Positions 12,121 through 22,054 of a stretch of DNA of 64,000 bases are shown here, one piece after another. The DNA comes from Atherinomorus stipes (Eukaryota > Chordata > Actinopteri > Atheriniformes > Atherinidae). The translations under genes were made by a program, and so were the position numbers. The notes beneath the pieces are model-generated. The model saw only the letters and a list, made by a program, of their open reading frames with translations. It searched no databases and was not told the DNA's origin. Every line of letters starts with the position of its first letter. Position 1 is the first letter of the stretch. The stretch spans positions 124,001 to 188,000 of the forward strand of contig JALJCO010012900.1 of assembly GCA_023101725.1 (NCBI GenBank). Direction: 5' to 3'.

Positions 12121-13366
12121 TGGGTTGCCACTAGAAAAAATAGGGACACCTACCACAGCTCATCGGGGCCACGACCCCACGGGCCGTAGTATGGTGCTCC
12201 TCACAGCAGTGGTATGCTTTATTTTGCACCAGTGTTTTTAGAAAAGGAGTGATAATAAAACAATTGGTGGCACTTAAAGCTTGAAATGCTGCAATGAACA
12301 CATTGTTTAAGCAACACTGTTGCATAGAAAGTTGTTTTTAGTCTACATAGCTGTAATTACACCACCCTTTTAAAATAAAATGAGGAAAAAATATATAAAT
12401 GGCATAGAAAATTTTGATTTATACTATTATGGAAGCTGTATGCACATTAAGAGCAAGAGAAAGGGATTGTTTGTGGGAGGTGCAAAATTCTTAAATATGT
12501 ATAAATAATGAAGAACTGAATGTTGTTAAGTATGTTGAGACAGCTTGATGTGTTGAATTGTGGTTCACTGTGTCATAACTGTCTAGAGGGGTTACATATA
12601 AATGTTAATTCTGTGTTTTTGTTTAATACATATAATTTTTTGGCTGTACTATAATGGTTTTGTTAAATGTATATAAATTTAAAGTACACTAACAATAACT
12701 CCACCGCTTTCTCTTTCCTTGCTTTTCTGGAAAAACACAACCAGATAAAAACTGATCCTGTTCTGATGTGACGTCATGACTGATTAGTCTAGGAGATGAG
12801 GAGATGAAGATGGGACACTCACGTTTAGGTCGTTTGCGGTTCTCACATGTCTGTGTTGTTTTCTGATGCGTGATGATGTCTGATGTCAGACAGTCCACCG
12901 CGCGCCACAGAAAACACTCACCCACATACGTATTTAACAGTTTCTCTCATCATCTCCACTGACGCTGTCCACCCAAGGACGGGCCTGTTCCCACTCAGGT
13001 GTTTTCTTTAGCAGCGTTTTCGCTTTTGAGAGCATGCTGGAGCATCAGATGTGGACATTTTAAAAGGCGCGGGTGCCGAGAGCGCGCGTGACAGCAGCAC
13101 ACGCAAGCGCGCAGGCAGCCAGGCAGAGATGCAGGACTGGAGGATCCTGATGATCCTGCTGGTTTTGGCTGGCTTTAAAATTTCCCGTGTTTTATTTAGC
13201 TCATTATTACTAAATTTAATGTTTATATATGTGTGACAGACATGTGTATTTGACAATTATGGAAATACGGAACAAATGGCGTCCCGTATTGGTTCAATAC
13301 GGGACGCAACGTTTTATTGTCGATTAAAGGACGATTCCGTATTTTACGGGACGGGTGGCAACCCTA
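12121..13366. mobile_element. Nested hAT-type element B, 1246 bp, TSD GGCCTGCG
   Basis: The left terminus TGGGTTGCCAC matches, inverted, the right terminus GTGGCAACCCTA. Exact 8 bp duplications GGCCTGCG flank it at 12113-12120 and 13367-13374. The right subterminal region contains several GTCCCGTA/TACGGGAC inverted units. The interior has a CpG-rich patch (about 12950-13150) but no transposase domain that I can recognise, so the copy is non-autonomous. It interrupts the outer hAT at its left end. Confidence 0.82.
13279..13307. other. Perfect subterminal hairpin in hAT element B
   Basis: GCGTCCCGTATTG and CAATACGGGACGC are perfect 13 bp inverted repeats separated by three bases. Similar CCCGTA units lie between here and the terminus at 13366. 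This arrangement could represent clustered transposase binding sites, which is inference. Confidence 0.85.
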
Positions 13367-13868
13367 GGCCTGCGAGATAAAACGGAGCCTCGATAGGAGG
13401 TTCGACAGAAAAAAAAAGCCTCCCTTTGTTTTTCATTCCAGCCTATCATGTAGCTTAATACTGCAGTCATTACTCCCTCCTAACCAATCACAAACGCAGA
13501 CCCAGGCACACGCTGTCTCCAAGTCCCGCCCCCTCTCAAACAACAACACAAGCACGTGAAGAAGTACGCCCCACCGCATGGACAGAGCAAAGCCCGATAT
13601 GACAGGAAAACGCGTTTCTCCTTCACTGACTGGCAGCCGCTGCAGCTGTTTCATCATCAACACCTTCAGGACGCCGAGGATTAAACGATTTAGCACAAAA
13701 ACGTCAACATTTCTGAACTGATGCTGCAGCAGCGGTAGGGATGGGTACCGAAATCGGTACTTTTATTGGTACCTACCGAACTCCGTCAGTACTACCGGGT
13801 ACCGATTCACGTAAAATCAAACGGTACCATGTTTCGGTACCTAAATGCATCCTTTTTAATGTGAGGTA

Positions 13869-14147
13869 GTGGAAGAGTTTGTTTTTTCTGTGCCGCACGT
13901 GAACGTTGCATCGCAGCATGACATCAGCAGCAGCGGCCGCGTGTTCAGTCAGAAGCTTTCCTGCTTCACTTCTCTAAAACATCAAGTTCGCTGCAATATT
14001 TGTGATGCCAGCGGCGGGAACACGTCTGATCTGAAGAAGCAGCTGATTAAACACAATATTCTCCTCAAAGATCCGTTCCCGACGCGTCCTCCCGCAGAAA
14101 AAAAGAGGGAGAAGTCCGTCAGCGCCTCGGCGGCTGAACAGATGTAA
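13869..14147 (+). pseudogene. BED zinc-finger exon remnant of an hAT transposase
   Basis: The 92-codon frame contains VRCNICDASGGNTSDLKKQL followed by IKH. This is the C-x2-C...NTS-L-K-K-x-L-x-K-H layout of a BED zinc finger, the DNA-binding module at the N terminus of many hAT transposases and ZBED proteins. A histidine normally found in the LKKHL position is replaced by glutamine, so a metal ligand may be lost. A basic stretch (EKKREK) follows and the frame stops at 14147. No RNase-H-like catalytic domain or hATC dimerisation region follows within the element. It is probably an orphaned first exon of the parent transposase; a host ZBED origin is unlikely given the flanking transposon ends. 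Confidence 0.65.
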
Positions 14148-14580
14148 TCGGGGGCAGATAATAAACAGCAGGGTTCACAAACTGCCGTTCAAGAACTTAA
14201 TACGATGTGAATATTTACTGAGTTTAGCATCAACCAAGACAGTCAACCAGTTCTGGGGCAACGCGCATGTCACGTCTCTCCCTCCCTCCCTCTGTTGCAT
14301 CCCACATCTTTATTAAACTCTTCATCATGGTGGAGTTTCCGCACGCGAGTGCACCAGCCACCATACTTACATCTGATAAATAAGAGTCTGCGTCTCTCTG
14401 AAACAGCTTGTATGGTTTAACCAGCACGGCAGAAACTGTCTGCATCAAGTTAGTAACCTGATCCCTGCAGCAGGATTACAGCCTCCAGACCTGCGCAAAA
14501 CGCTGCCACAAAATCAGTTTAGTGTCAGAAAATGTTCCGTCTTTTTTCTCATTAAATTATTCTGTCATTATTATTATTTC

Positions 14581-14866
14581 GTCTGGAACAAACTCCCAGA
14601 AAGTCTCAGATCAGCTGAAACACTTGTTCTCTGCATTCACATAGATTTTACTCTAAAGTTCAAATCTGCACGGCTCTATGCTCTCTCTTTTAAATCTTAA
14701 ATATTTTTAATGTTTATCATTTTAAAATCATACTTCTACTTATTAGTTTTTTTTTTATCATTTTCCCTTTTACACCCCGCTGCAATGCTTATGGTTTATC
14801 TAAAGCACTTTGAATTTTCCTGTAGGCTACATGAAATGTGCTGTATAAAAAAACTTGCCTTGCCAT
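14581..14866 (+). mobile_element. 5'-truncated L2-like LINE 3' end inside hAT C
   Basis: The first codons read VWNKLPESLRSAETLV, the conserved C-terminal end of L2/CR1-type ORF2 (usual form WNSLP-x-x-(I/L)R...). The copy ends in the typical tail AAAGCACTTTGAATT, then GTGCTGTATAAAAAAACTTG and short CTTGC repeats. Plus orientation. The coding part is broken within about 25 codons. Its position inside the hAT means it either jumped in later or was carried by the element. Confidence 0.7.
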
Positions 14867-15549
14867 TAAGTTTCCCTGTTACCAGACGCTCTGACATCAT
14901 AGAGAAACAGCTGGATTTTGCTTAATATATTATTAAAAAATTCTATGTTGAGAATGAGAAATAAATCTGTTCTTGCCATATAAACACATAAAAGTACCGA
15001 AAACTGGTACCGTTTGGTACTGGTACCGATTCGCAGGTACCGAAAGTTGGTACCGTATCGATTCAAATGTGAAAGGTACCCATCCCTAAGCAGCGGTGAT
15101 ACTGTCACCTGCTGTGCATGCAGACAGCACACAGAGCGACAGGGGGGGGCAGAGGCAGAGCAGCAGGAGTGCTACCTGGAGGAAGGAAAGGTAACAGCTG
15201 ATAAATTAGCTTTGATTTTACAAGTTGAAGACATTCCAATGAATATACTGATCAAGGTTCTGATCCCACAGGGAGCCTTTCTTTAAGGTCGGTAGAGATT
15301 TCACGAGTCACGTGCATCCGTATACAGTATTAATGCACGATACAATCACAGAGATAACATGAACTACTCATGCCACTAAATAAAAATCTGAATTCGGCAT
15401 CATCTCACAGAGGAAAGCTGGTTTCCACCATGTAGATGCTGCAATTATTAGCTAGAGCCACCAAATTCCACTTTATCCTTTTTATAAAGTTTCTGATTAT
15501 GTTATACCTTAAAGGGACTTGAGGCAAGATTAAGAAACAAAACTCGCGA

Positions 15550-15740
15550 CCAGTGTTGGGAACATTACTTTTAAAAAGTAATTAATTATAGTTATTAATT
15601 ACTTCTCAAAAAAAGTAATGGCATTAGTAACTGAGTTAAAGCTTTATAAAAATAACTAATTACTTGGAAAAGTAATTTTCCCGTTACTTTAGATGTAATT
15701 TTAAATTAATCTCAATTAACCTATTAAATTAATCTTTATG
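15550..15740 (+). mobile_element. Partial transposon end (CAGTGTTGGGAAC type) inside family T copy
   Basis: CAGTGTTGGGAACATTACTT followed by repeated AAAGTAATTA/TAATTACTT units is a terminus type I recall as very abundant in fish genomes. The matching right end (…CCCAACACTG) does not occur before family T sequence resumes, so the insert is one-ended and its right side was lost. Confidence 0.5.
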
Positions 15741-15954
15741 TTGAATTAATATAAAAGTGAATATCAGATCTGACTAATGAATGAAATCAATAGAAACTAT
15801 ACAGAATAAATTACTAACAGAAAAATCATGGACACTCAGACTGATGGATGTTGTGGCTCCGTCTCCTCCTCAGGAGAGGAGCTTCATGTGGTTATGATGG
15901 CGAAACACCACAAAGAAACACAAACTAATCAACGTTTCTCATCATGTTCGTGTT

Positions 15955-16130
15955 TTTTTTATTATTATTATTTTTTTAATCTCTGAAGGAAACTGATGTT
16001 TGTATTGATTCCAGTTTATAATTCTCCCCGTTGTGCGCACGTGTGTTCGGCTGCGGAGATTGACTGGGATTTGCAATGACAGTCTCATTATCATCATCAT
16101 CCTCATCATCATCATCATCATCACTGTTTC
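15955..16130. repeat. T/ATT tract and (ATC)n microsatellite
   Basis: A T/ATT-rich run lies at about 15953-15978 and an imperfect TCA/ATC trinucleotide array at 16087-16125. The polymethionine and polyserine frames in this area come from the latter. Confidence 0.85.
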
Positions 16131-16765
16131 TGTACCGCTCCGGTCAGATGAAGACAGACAGGCAGCGCGGGAAATTCGGACACCGAGTTGCAGCTCATTT
16201 TGCAGCACACAGCCTGTTCAAGGCAACGGAGAGAAACGTGGATGGAAACGTTATTTTTGGTATTTAGCGCTTCATCACCCATTAGTATAAAAAAAAAGTG
16301 GACATGCATGTTTGTTATTTTTTAATTCCTGCCTCAAGTTCCTTTAAATTTAAGTTTCTATCATCCATTGTCCGGAAACAAAATGTATTATTGGTGCTAT
16401 TTAAAATATCAAATATATCATTTCTTCATTGTTATGACATTGAAAAAATGTCCATTTTGCTTCTTAAACTGGAAAGCTTTAAGATTTTAGTTTGAGAGTT
16501 AAGATTTTTATAATTCATTCAGAGTTGTTTGTGTACCTATTTTATCTGACACAGCCGTGTAATGTTACATGTCACGTTCCACTTTGACAGAAAATAAATA
16601 TTTGAATAAAATTAATCCTCTGATATCTTTAAATCTCATTTAAGAGTAAAAGGGAACATTTAAGATTGTCAAAAAAATAGATTTATTTTATATTGTGATA
16701 TATATCAATATTGAACAATATGGAAAAAAATATAGTGATAGAACCTTTTCCCATATCCCTCCTCT

Positions 16766-16773
16766 ATTGTAAC
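16766..16773 (+). repeat. Right 8 bp target-site duplication of outer hAT (ATTGTAAC)
   Basis: Exact repeat of 12060-12067, immediately beyond the degraded right terminus. The sequence that follows (TCTAGTTATATTCC…) appears to be the continuation of the pre-insertion host repeat. Confidence 0.8.
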
Positions 16774-16860
16774 TCTAGTTATATTCCATAGAGTCCATCA
16801 GCTGACACTTCTGAGGAAGACTACAGATGACAGTCGAAACATGTCAAGGTAAATGAAAAA
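16774..16860 (+). repeat. Right half of the interrupted host repeat
   Basis: The sequence CAGCTGACACTTCTGAGGAA, continuing to GTCGAAACATGTCAAGG, resembles a type of dispersed vertebrate repeat with a GAAGACTAC…GTCGAAAC core. Joined in the mind with the left half at 12035-12067, it gives an uninterrupted pre-insertion site. Confidence 0.45.
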
Positions 16861-17010
16861 ACTTTCATACACCTTTTGTCTGAACAAAGGAAAACAAAAC
16901 TAAGCAAGATATTGCATTTTTTGTCAACAGCAGATAGCTTATTTTTCATTTAACAGATGTTTTACGTGAAATATTAATTACAAGTCTTCATAAGATTAGA
17001 TTCTATGATT

Positions 17011-17603
17011 AAAGCCTAATTTATAGTCGTCCGTAAAGTGCTCTACATACTGTAGGTTACGGATAGCCCTCGAAATTGACGGAGAGGATGTCGGAGAGCC
17101 CCTCCATCTCCGGCTGTACGAAATATTTTTTAAGTGTCCGTCACTCCATCAAGGGATGACAGAGAAGGCAAGGGCTGTGATTGGTCTACCACTACAGTAC
17201 GTAAACACTAGCAGCACCATTTTTAAACTGGCTAGCCTACGAAGACGCAGATATGAGTCCAACCGAAGAACATTTGACTGAAGAAGTGAAGAAATACCAA
17301 AATCACCCCATCGTCTTTATTTTGCATCAGAAGTCTCTCTGTTATTCAGCTGTAGCAACAACAATAGTCTCTCTCTCTCGGACGCCATTGCTCACTGTAA
17401 CCAGAAACAAAATAACCACTGAGGTTACCGATCGTCGGCATCATATGTGTAGGTCAGCCTTGTGTTGTGACCCCTACTTATCGGGCGGGAAATTGCACTG
17501 CGTATGCGGCACCATGACGGAGAACTATGAAGGCTGGAGGGGTCTCCATCGTTACACAGTTGGATAACGTATTACGTAGTCGGACAAGTATACTGTAGCC
17601 TTT
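17011..17603 (+). mobile_element. PIF/Harbinger-like non-autonomous element
   Basis: The ends AAAGCCTAATTTATAGTCGT and, inverted from the right, AAAGGCTACAGTATACTTGT form an imperfect inverted repeat of about 25 bp with a shared TGTCCG/CGTCCG continuation. AAAGCCT(A/C)ATTTAT-type termini are typical of fish Harbinger elements. A short coding relic begins at 17253. The target duplication (expected TWA) is not clear at the present edges. Confidence 0.55.
17253..17567 (+). pseudogene. Remnant of a Harbinger-type ORF (MADF-like N terminus)
   Basis: A 104-codon frame starts MSPTEEHLTEEVKKYQNHP. The acidic start followed by L-x-E-E-V-K-K-Y resembles the first helix of the Myb/SANT-like MADF proteins encoded by Harbinger elements. 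The remainder of the domain is not recognisable, so only the start survives, probably after an internal deletion. The position between Harbinger-like termini supports the reading. Confidence 0.4.
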
Positions 17604-18847
17604 AGTCTTTTGATCTGAGGGTCTGTCCTTTTCCCATTGCCACCAAATGTACAATTTTTATCTAGCTTTTAGGATCAACCAATCACAGCTTTTGAACTCA
17701 TGAATCATTCCTAGCAATGGGTTTAACCACACCTCACTAAAATAGAGGAGTTTCTGTCCATTCCTTGCTCAGAGTTGTATGAGAATGTTCTAGAATCACT
17801 CCTAAGTTGACTCCTTGCTGAGAATTTTTAGGTGAAGAGCTCTCTGAGAGGATTCTCAGAATCTAGGAATAGGGGGCCTGGTTTTTAGCATAAACATGGC
17901 AACAAGCATTACACTGTAGGGCATTTCATGAATTTCTTCAGTGTTATGTACTTGTTAACCTGTTGCTGCTATGCTTTCCTTTTCCTCAGTTGCTGTGACA
18001 TTTAGTTTTATTGAACCTATATTTATGGTGTTTTTTGATAAACAGGGTGTAATTACTTTTCTCATTTAACTTGAAGCATTGCAACTCATCAGTAGAACAA
18101 TGAGAGCTGTTTAGTTCAACTTTCAAGCTCTTATTTCTTAGACCAGCAATTCTGCAATAGTGAGTACAAAAAAATAAATAACAGTATAAACAATAATGAT
18201 AATAATACCCCTAAGTCTTAATGATTAGACATGGTGAGATAAAGTAGTTTAAACAGTTGCTACTGATTTATTTTCATATGTTCCCTCTCCTTCAGCAGCT
18301 GCCCAATGCCAGCATCCTGTTTCTAAAAGGCTTTTGAATTAGTACATTTAAAGAAAAGCTTTTGTTGTCATCACACTCTCATTTAATGTTGCATTCATTG
18401 AGGACAATGAAAAAAAATCAAACTGTTACTATGTAAAAAATTACAAATAGTCTACATCAACAGGTACTGGATGCTTTAACACATTTAAACAGAATGCTTT
18501 GATAATAATCCTCTTTCTGTCATAAAACTTAAAATGGTCCACTACAATATTTCATTTAAATTTTCAGTCTGTGAAATGAGTATAAACATGAAGTAATAAC
18601 AATTTATTCTTAAGTCATTTTTATTATGACAGAAGAAACAAAAAAAATGTTCAGCTGTTTTGAATACAGGGACACAGCACTCAGGTTGCATTATGCTCAA
18701 AAGGTAAAGGTTTGCATATCATCGATATGATCTCAGTGGACCCCAAACCAAAGATGAATTGTACTTCTCTCAAAGTTCATAGGATATTTTTTTAATAATC
18801 TCTAAATTTATGTAAACACTGACGTATATGTGCCCAAATCCTATTCC
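17604..18847. other. Unique-looking spacer
   Basis: Mostly ordinary A+T-rich DNA. Around 17745-17880 there are short GAATTTTTAGG/CCTAAGTTG-type inverted motifs that could be a small degraded MITE, but no clear termini were found. Confidence 0.35.
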
Positions 18848-18852
18848 TTTTT

Positions 18853-18882
<30 letters not shown>
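18848..18882. repeat. T15-G20 double homopolymer
   Basis: A run of 15 T is followed directly by a run of 20 G. Such junctions are unusual and error-prone, and the true length should be treated as uncertain. Confidence 0.9.
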
Positions 18883-18884
<2 letters not shown>

Positions 18885-21800
18885 TCAGCTAAAGAAGGTG
18901 ACTTATTCAGTTGTGAAAAAGACTTTGGTGGAAAGCTGAATTCTTCAACCGCAGACAGAAAAGGACGTGTGCTGTGGTGATGTCATCAATACAGCATCCT
19001 ACATTTCCATAGAAAGTGGTTTAATGTTTGTCTTTTTTCCTGCTCTATAAAGGTTTAATATATTTATTTAAACGTTTTCCATCTATAAATAATATCGATC
19101 CAGAGTAGGCCTTTGTCTTTTCATCTGTCACTTTGGTGAATGCACAAATGCAGCCATAGCGACACTGAAATCACACAGAGCACCAAAAAATAAATCCCAG
19201 TTTAACCCTCGGCTACTAATTTGGATGGATTGAAATAAGACATGATTAGTACTTTGGCTTAAGAACAGCAGAAGAAGAAATGCTGGGCTATTGTTGCTGT
19301 TGTGTGCAACACTTTATCACTGTATTTTGGTGGCTTGCAAAGAGTTGTGTGATTACAGTATAAGGAATATAACAGCTAGAATGTGAGAGTATTAAAAACT
19401 TTCCAACTTGCTCATCAAATCTTTTCTCCAGCATCAAGAGTGATGCTGCTACTGAAACATGACAAAAATGTTTCCTGCCTTTATATCTCTTTTTTTAAGT
19501 GTGAGGATATAATTGCATTAAGAACAATATTTTCTTCTTATTGGGAATGTCATCATCGACAGCAGCCATTTACCCTTGAAGAGTTGTTTTGTATTCTGCT
19601 CATGGTAATGAATGTATTGATTTAAATTTTAGGCCACAGCCAGAAGTGGCGGATGGTGATGACAATATTTCTGCAGGCAATAAGGTGAGGAGATTAAAAA
19701 ATGGATCCCAGAGAGTATAGATGAGCACAGGAGGTGATAAAAAAAATGCCTGTGAGTCACAGTCCAGTGTATTTAGTTTAAAGACTGATGTGAATCAGAT
19801 TGCATCAGCGTAAACTATGAAAATATGATACACAGTTATAATCAACCAAAAGTGAAAATGGATCATTTTTAAATGCTAATTAAGCATGCATTGTTCCTTT
19901 GCTCGAAATTATTGTCACCACAGCAGTGCAAATAAACTTGCATTCAAGCTACATTATGGGCTGCGTTACCAATGTTTTTTTTTTTCTTTTCTTACAAGGT
20001 CACTGCAGTAATCTTATGTAAATCTAGTTTTATGGTGAGCTCTGATGCAGGTCGGATTCACTCTGGTCACTGAACGCTCAGTCAAGCAATAGCTCTATTT
20101 AAATAATGCAGTTATATTGAATGCCATTTTTAATGTATGATATGAATACATTTGCGTGCAGGGTTATATGAGCTAATGTCATCCTGACTGAAATGGCAAT
20201 ATTTTGGACCACCCTCGCCCCGTTTCCACTATCTTCTGCAAAAGAGCATCTATGTCACTCTCACAGTCATTTGCCCTATTACGTAAAATTGCACCGTGAT
20301 TCATGTTGGAAGCACTCATTCTTCCTGCCTGATTAAATTAATCTCATCTGTAGCTCTACACTGAGAACAAAAACCCAGGAAGTGGGAAATTGCATCTTAG
20401 AGAAGCAGAAAAATCCTCCAACATTGGATGTTTTGGGGACATGTATGTTGCTGTGTAATATGTCAAGTTTCAAAATTATGACTGGGGGTTTTGGTTTCCT
20501 GTCTTTCTTCCTTTTTTTTTTTACACCATATTTATGCACAGCTATAGCGTGTGATTAGGTTTTCAAAGCGGCTCTGAGCACATGTTACAAAGTCTATATT
20601 TAATGTGCAAGGCAAAGCATCATAAATCTGAAAAGCGCTCATCAGTTTTCTCCAACGGCAGTCTAAATCACTCAGTGGATGAAAAAGCTGACACTTCTCT
20701 CTTCTCCGGTGCAGAATGGAAGCTATCTAGCTTTAGATTCTTCTGACTCTTGGCTCATTTATCAAGCCGTGAGCTCTGCTCCAAGACTGTGGGCAAGGGA
20801 GATATTCAGCTGCTCTCAGCTTCTGTACAGTGTATGATTTTGTTCTTATGAAGCCTTCTGTTTGGTTTAAACTTGAGTCCAGTGTATATCTCGATGACTA
20901 ATTCCTGCTTGGTGATTAATTTTTGTTTTGCCATTTCAACACAATTAATAATTGAAAGAGAAAAAAAGCTGTCCATTAAATTATTTAGAAATATCAATTG
21001 TTATGGTGCATGCCAATTACCTTCATCATAGTCACAGTATAATAGTAATAATAGCTTATTATATGTCCTACTTTTTGAGGATTTGAAAGCTGATTTGATG
21101 ATATAAACAATGAATTGTTAAAGCTGTGGGATGTCTAATAAAGCCAAATATGTATTAAGGAGTAAATTTCCTAATGCATAACTGTTTCCAAGTCAATGCA
21201 AGCCTTGCTACGTAGATATCCATCCGTAATCCATATTCAGAGCTGCTCTCTATTGATTGAGTGTGTTCCAGATAAGAGGGGATGCTGAATTGCACAGAGA
21301 TAATACATTCTATGGATCACAGGAATGCAAATCAAATCAGATACTCATGCAAATGTGTGCCAAAGTCATCTCAAAGCAGAAGTATTTTACTTATTCAAAT
21401 TCAAAATTTCTTATTTCAAGTCAGTATTAGCATTTGGAACTAATTTTTCTTGTGAAGTACAGAGTTTGCAGGCCCCTTTGGAAAATAATTAATTGCCTAA
21501 TGTTTTCTTCAGGGTTCCAATTTACTGACTTTCTTTCTCCTCAAAACACATCATCAGAAAGTGTGAGACAAATTTCCCAACTCCTCTGTTATGACTGTAC
21601 TTACTCAGCAGCTCACTTGCTGAGGCAGTAGTTGCTAAACTCTGTCCTTTTCTAAAAGCTTTACAGTTTGCGGGTTATTTATTTATGTTTTATTATATCA
21701 TTATTTATATTCATCACTATATGGAATTCTTTGGCTCCGGACAAAAAAGACAAATCAACATTTAATCTGTGGTTAATATATTGTGGAGATGCTTGTAAAA

Positions 21801-22050
21801 GCTACTACATTACTAATCAGCAAATAAAATGCACAAAATGTTAGTAGGCTACATATGGTAATCTTGATCATGTGCATGAATGTGAAATAATACTCTGTAC
21901 ATAAAAAATATTCTCCTGTAAATGTATGTAGGGCTTCAGAAATGTTTACCTTACCATAATTATCTATGCTGTATATCCATACCTCTATCTTTATACATTT
22001 GCGCTTGAAAGTTTACATGCCCGCCCATTAAAGACAGAAAAAAAAAATCA
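18883..22050. other. Unique-looking non-coding DNA
   Basis: No transposon terminus, LINE motif or credible exon was recognised in more than 3 kb. Segments such as 20160-20400 and 20560-20800 have even composition and low repeat content, so they are candidates for conserved non-coding sequence. That is inference only. Confidence 0.4.
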
Positions 22051-22054
22051 GCTG

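Larger units (their letters stand above)
13736..15088 (+). mobile_element. Nested hAT-type element C, 1353 bp, TSD AGCAGCGG
   Basis: The ends TAGGGATGGGTACC and GGTACCCATCCCTA are perfect 14 bp inverted repeats. Exact 8 bp duplications AGCAGCGG lie at 13728-13735 and 15089-15096. The subterminal regions are full of GGTACC/CGGTAC units on both sides (13745-13845 and 14995-15080). The interior holds a BED-finger exon remnant (13869-14147) and an L2-type LINE tail (14581-14866). It is thus an internally deleted relative of an autonomous hAT, and it interrupts the outer hAT element. Confidence 0.9.
15513..16343 (+). mobile_element. TTAA-flanked element, family T copy 1 (chimeric)
   Basis: It begins AGGGACTTGAGGCAAGATTA and ends AATTCCTGCCTCAAGTTCCT, imperfect inverted termini, with TTAA on each side (15509-15512, 16344-16347). 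Two further copies lie at 38469 and 55694. In this copy the left third after ACTCGCGAC is replaced by sequence beginning CAGTGTTGGGAACATTACTT, the start of another common fish transposon. The family T sequence resumes near 16160 (GGCAGCGCGGGAAATTCGGA). TTAA flanks suggest a piggyBac-like mechanism, but the termini are not canonical. Confidence 0.65.
12068..16765. mobile_element. Outer hAT element (CTAGGGCTGAGCGATA ends) carrying nested insertions
   Basis: The left end CTAGGGCTGAGCGATA and the degraded right end CCCATATCCCTCCTCT fit, in inverted orientation, the CTAGGGCTGGGCGATATGG-type termini familiar from fish hAT elements. Exact 8 bp duplications (ATTGTAAC) flank it, and ATATCGATA-like subterminal sequence lies at both ends. 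It spans 4698 bp, but about 3450 bp are later insertions (12121-13374, 13736-15096, 15513-16347), leaving roughly 1.25 kb of its own sequence. No transposase frame is left in that residue, so it is a non-autonomous copy. It landed in the same old host repeat as the solo LTR. Confidence 0.75.
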
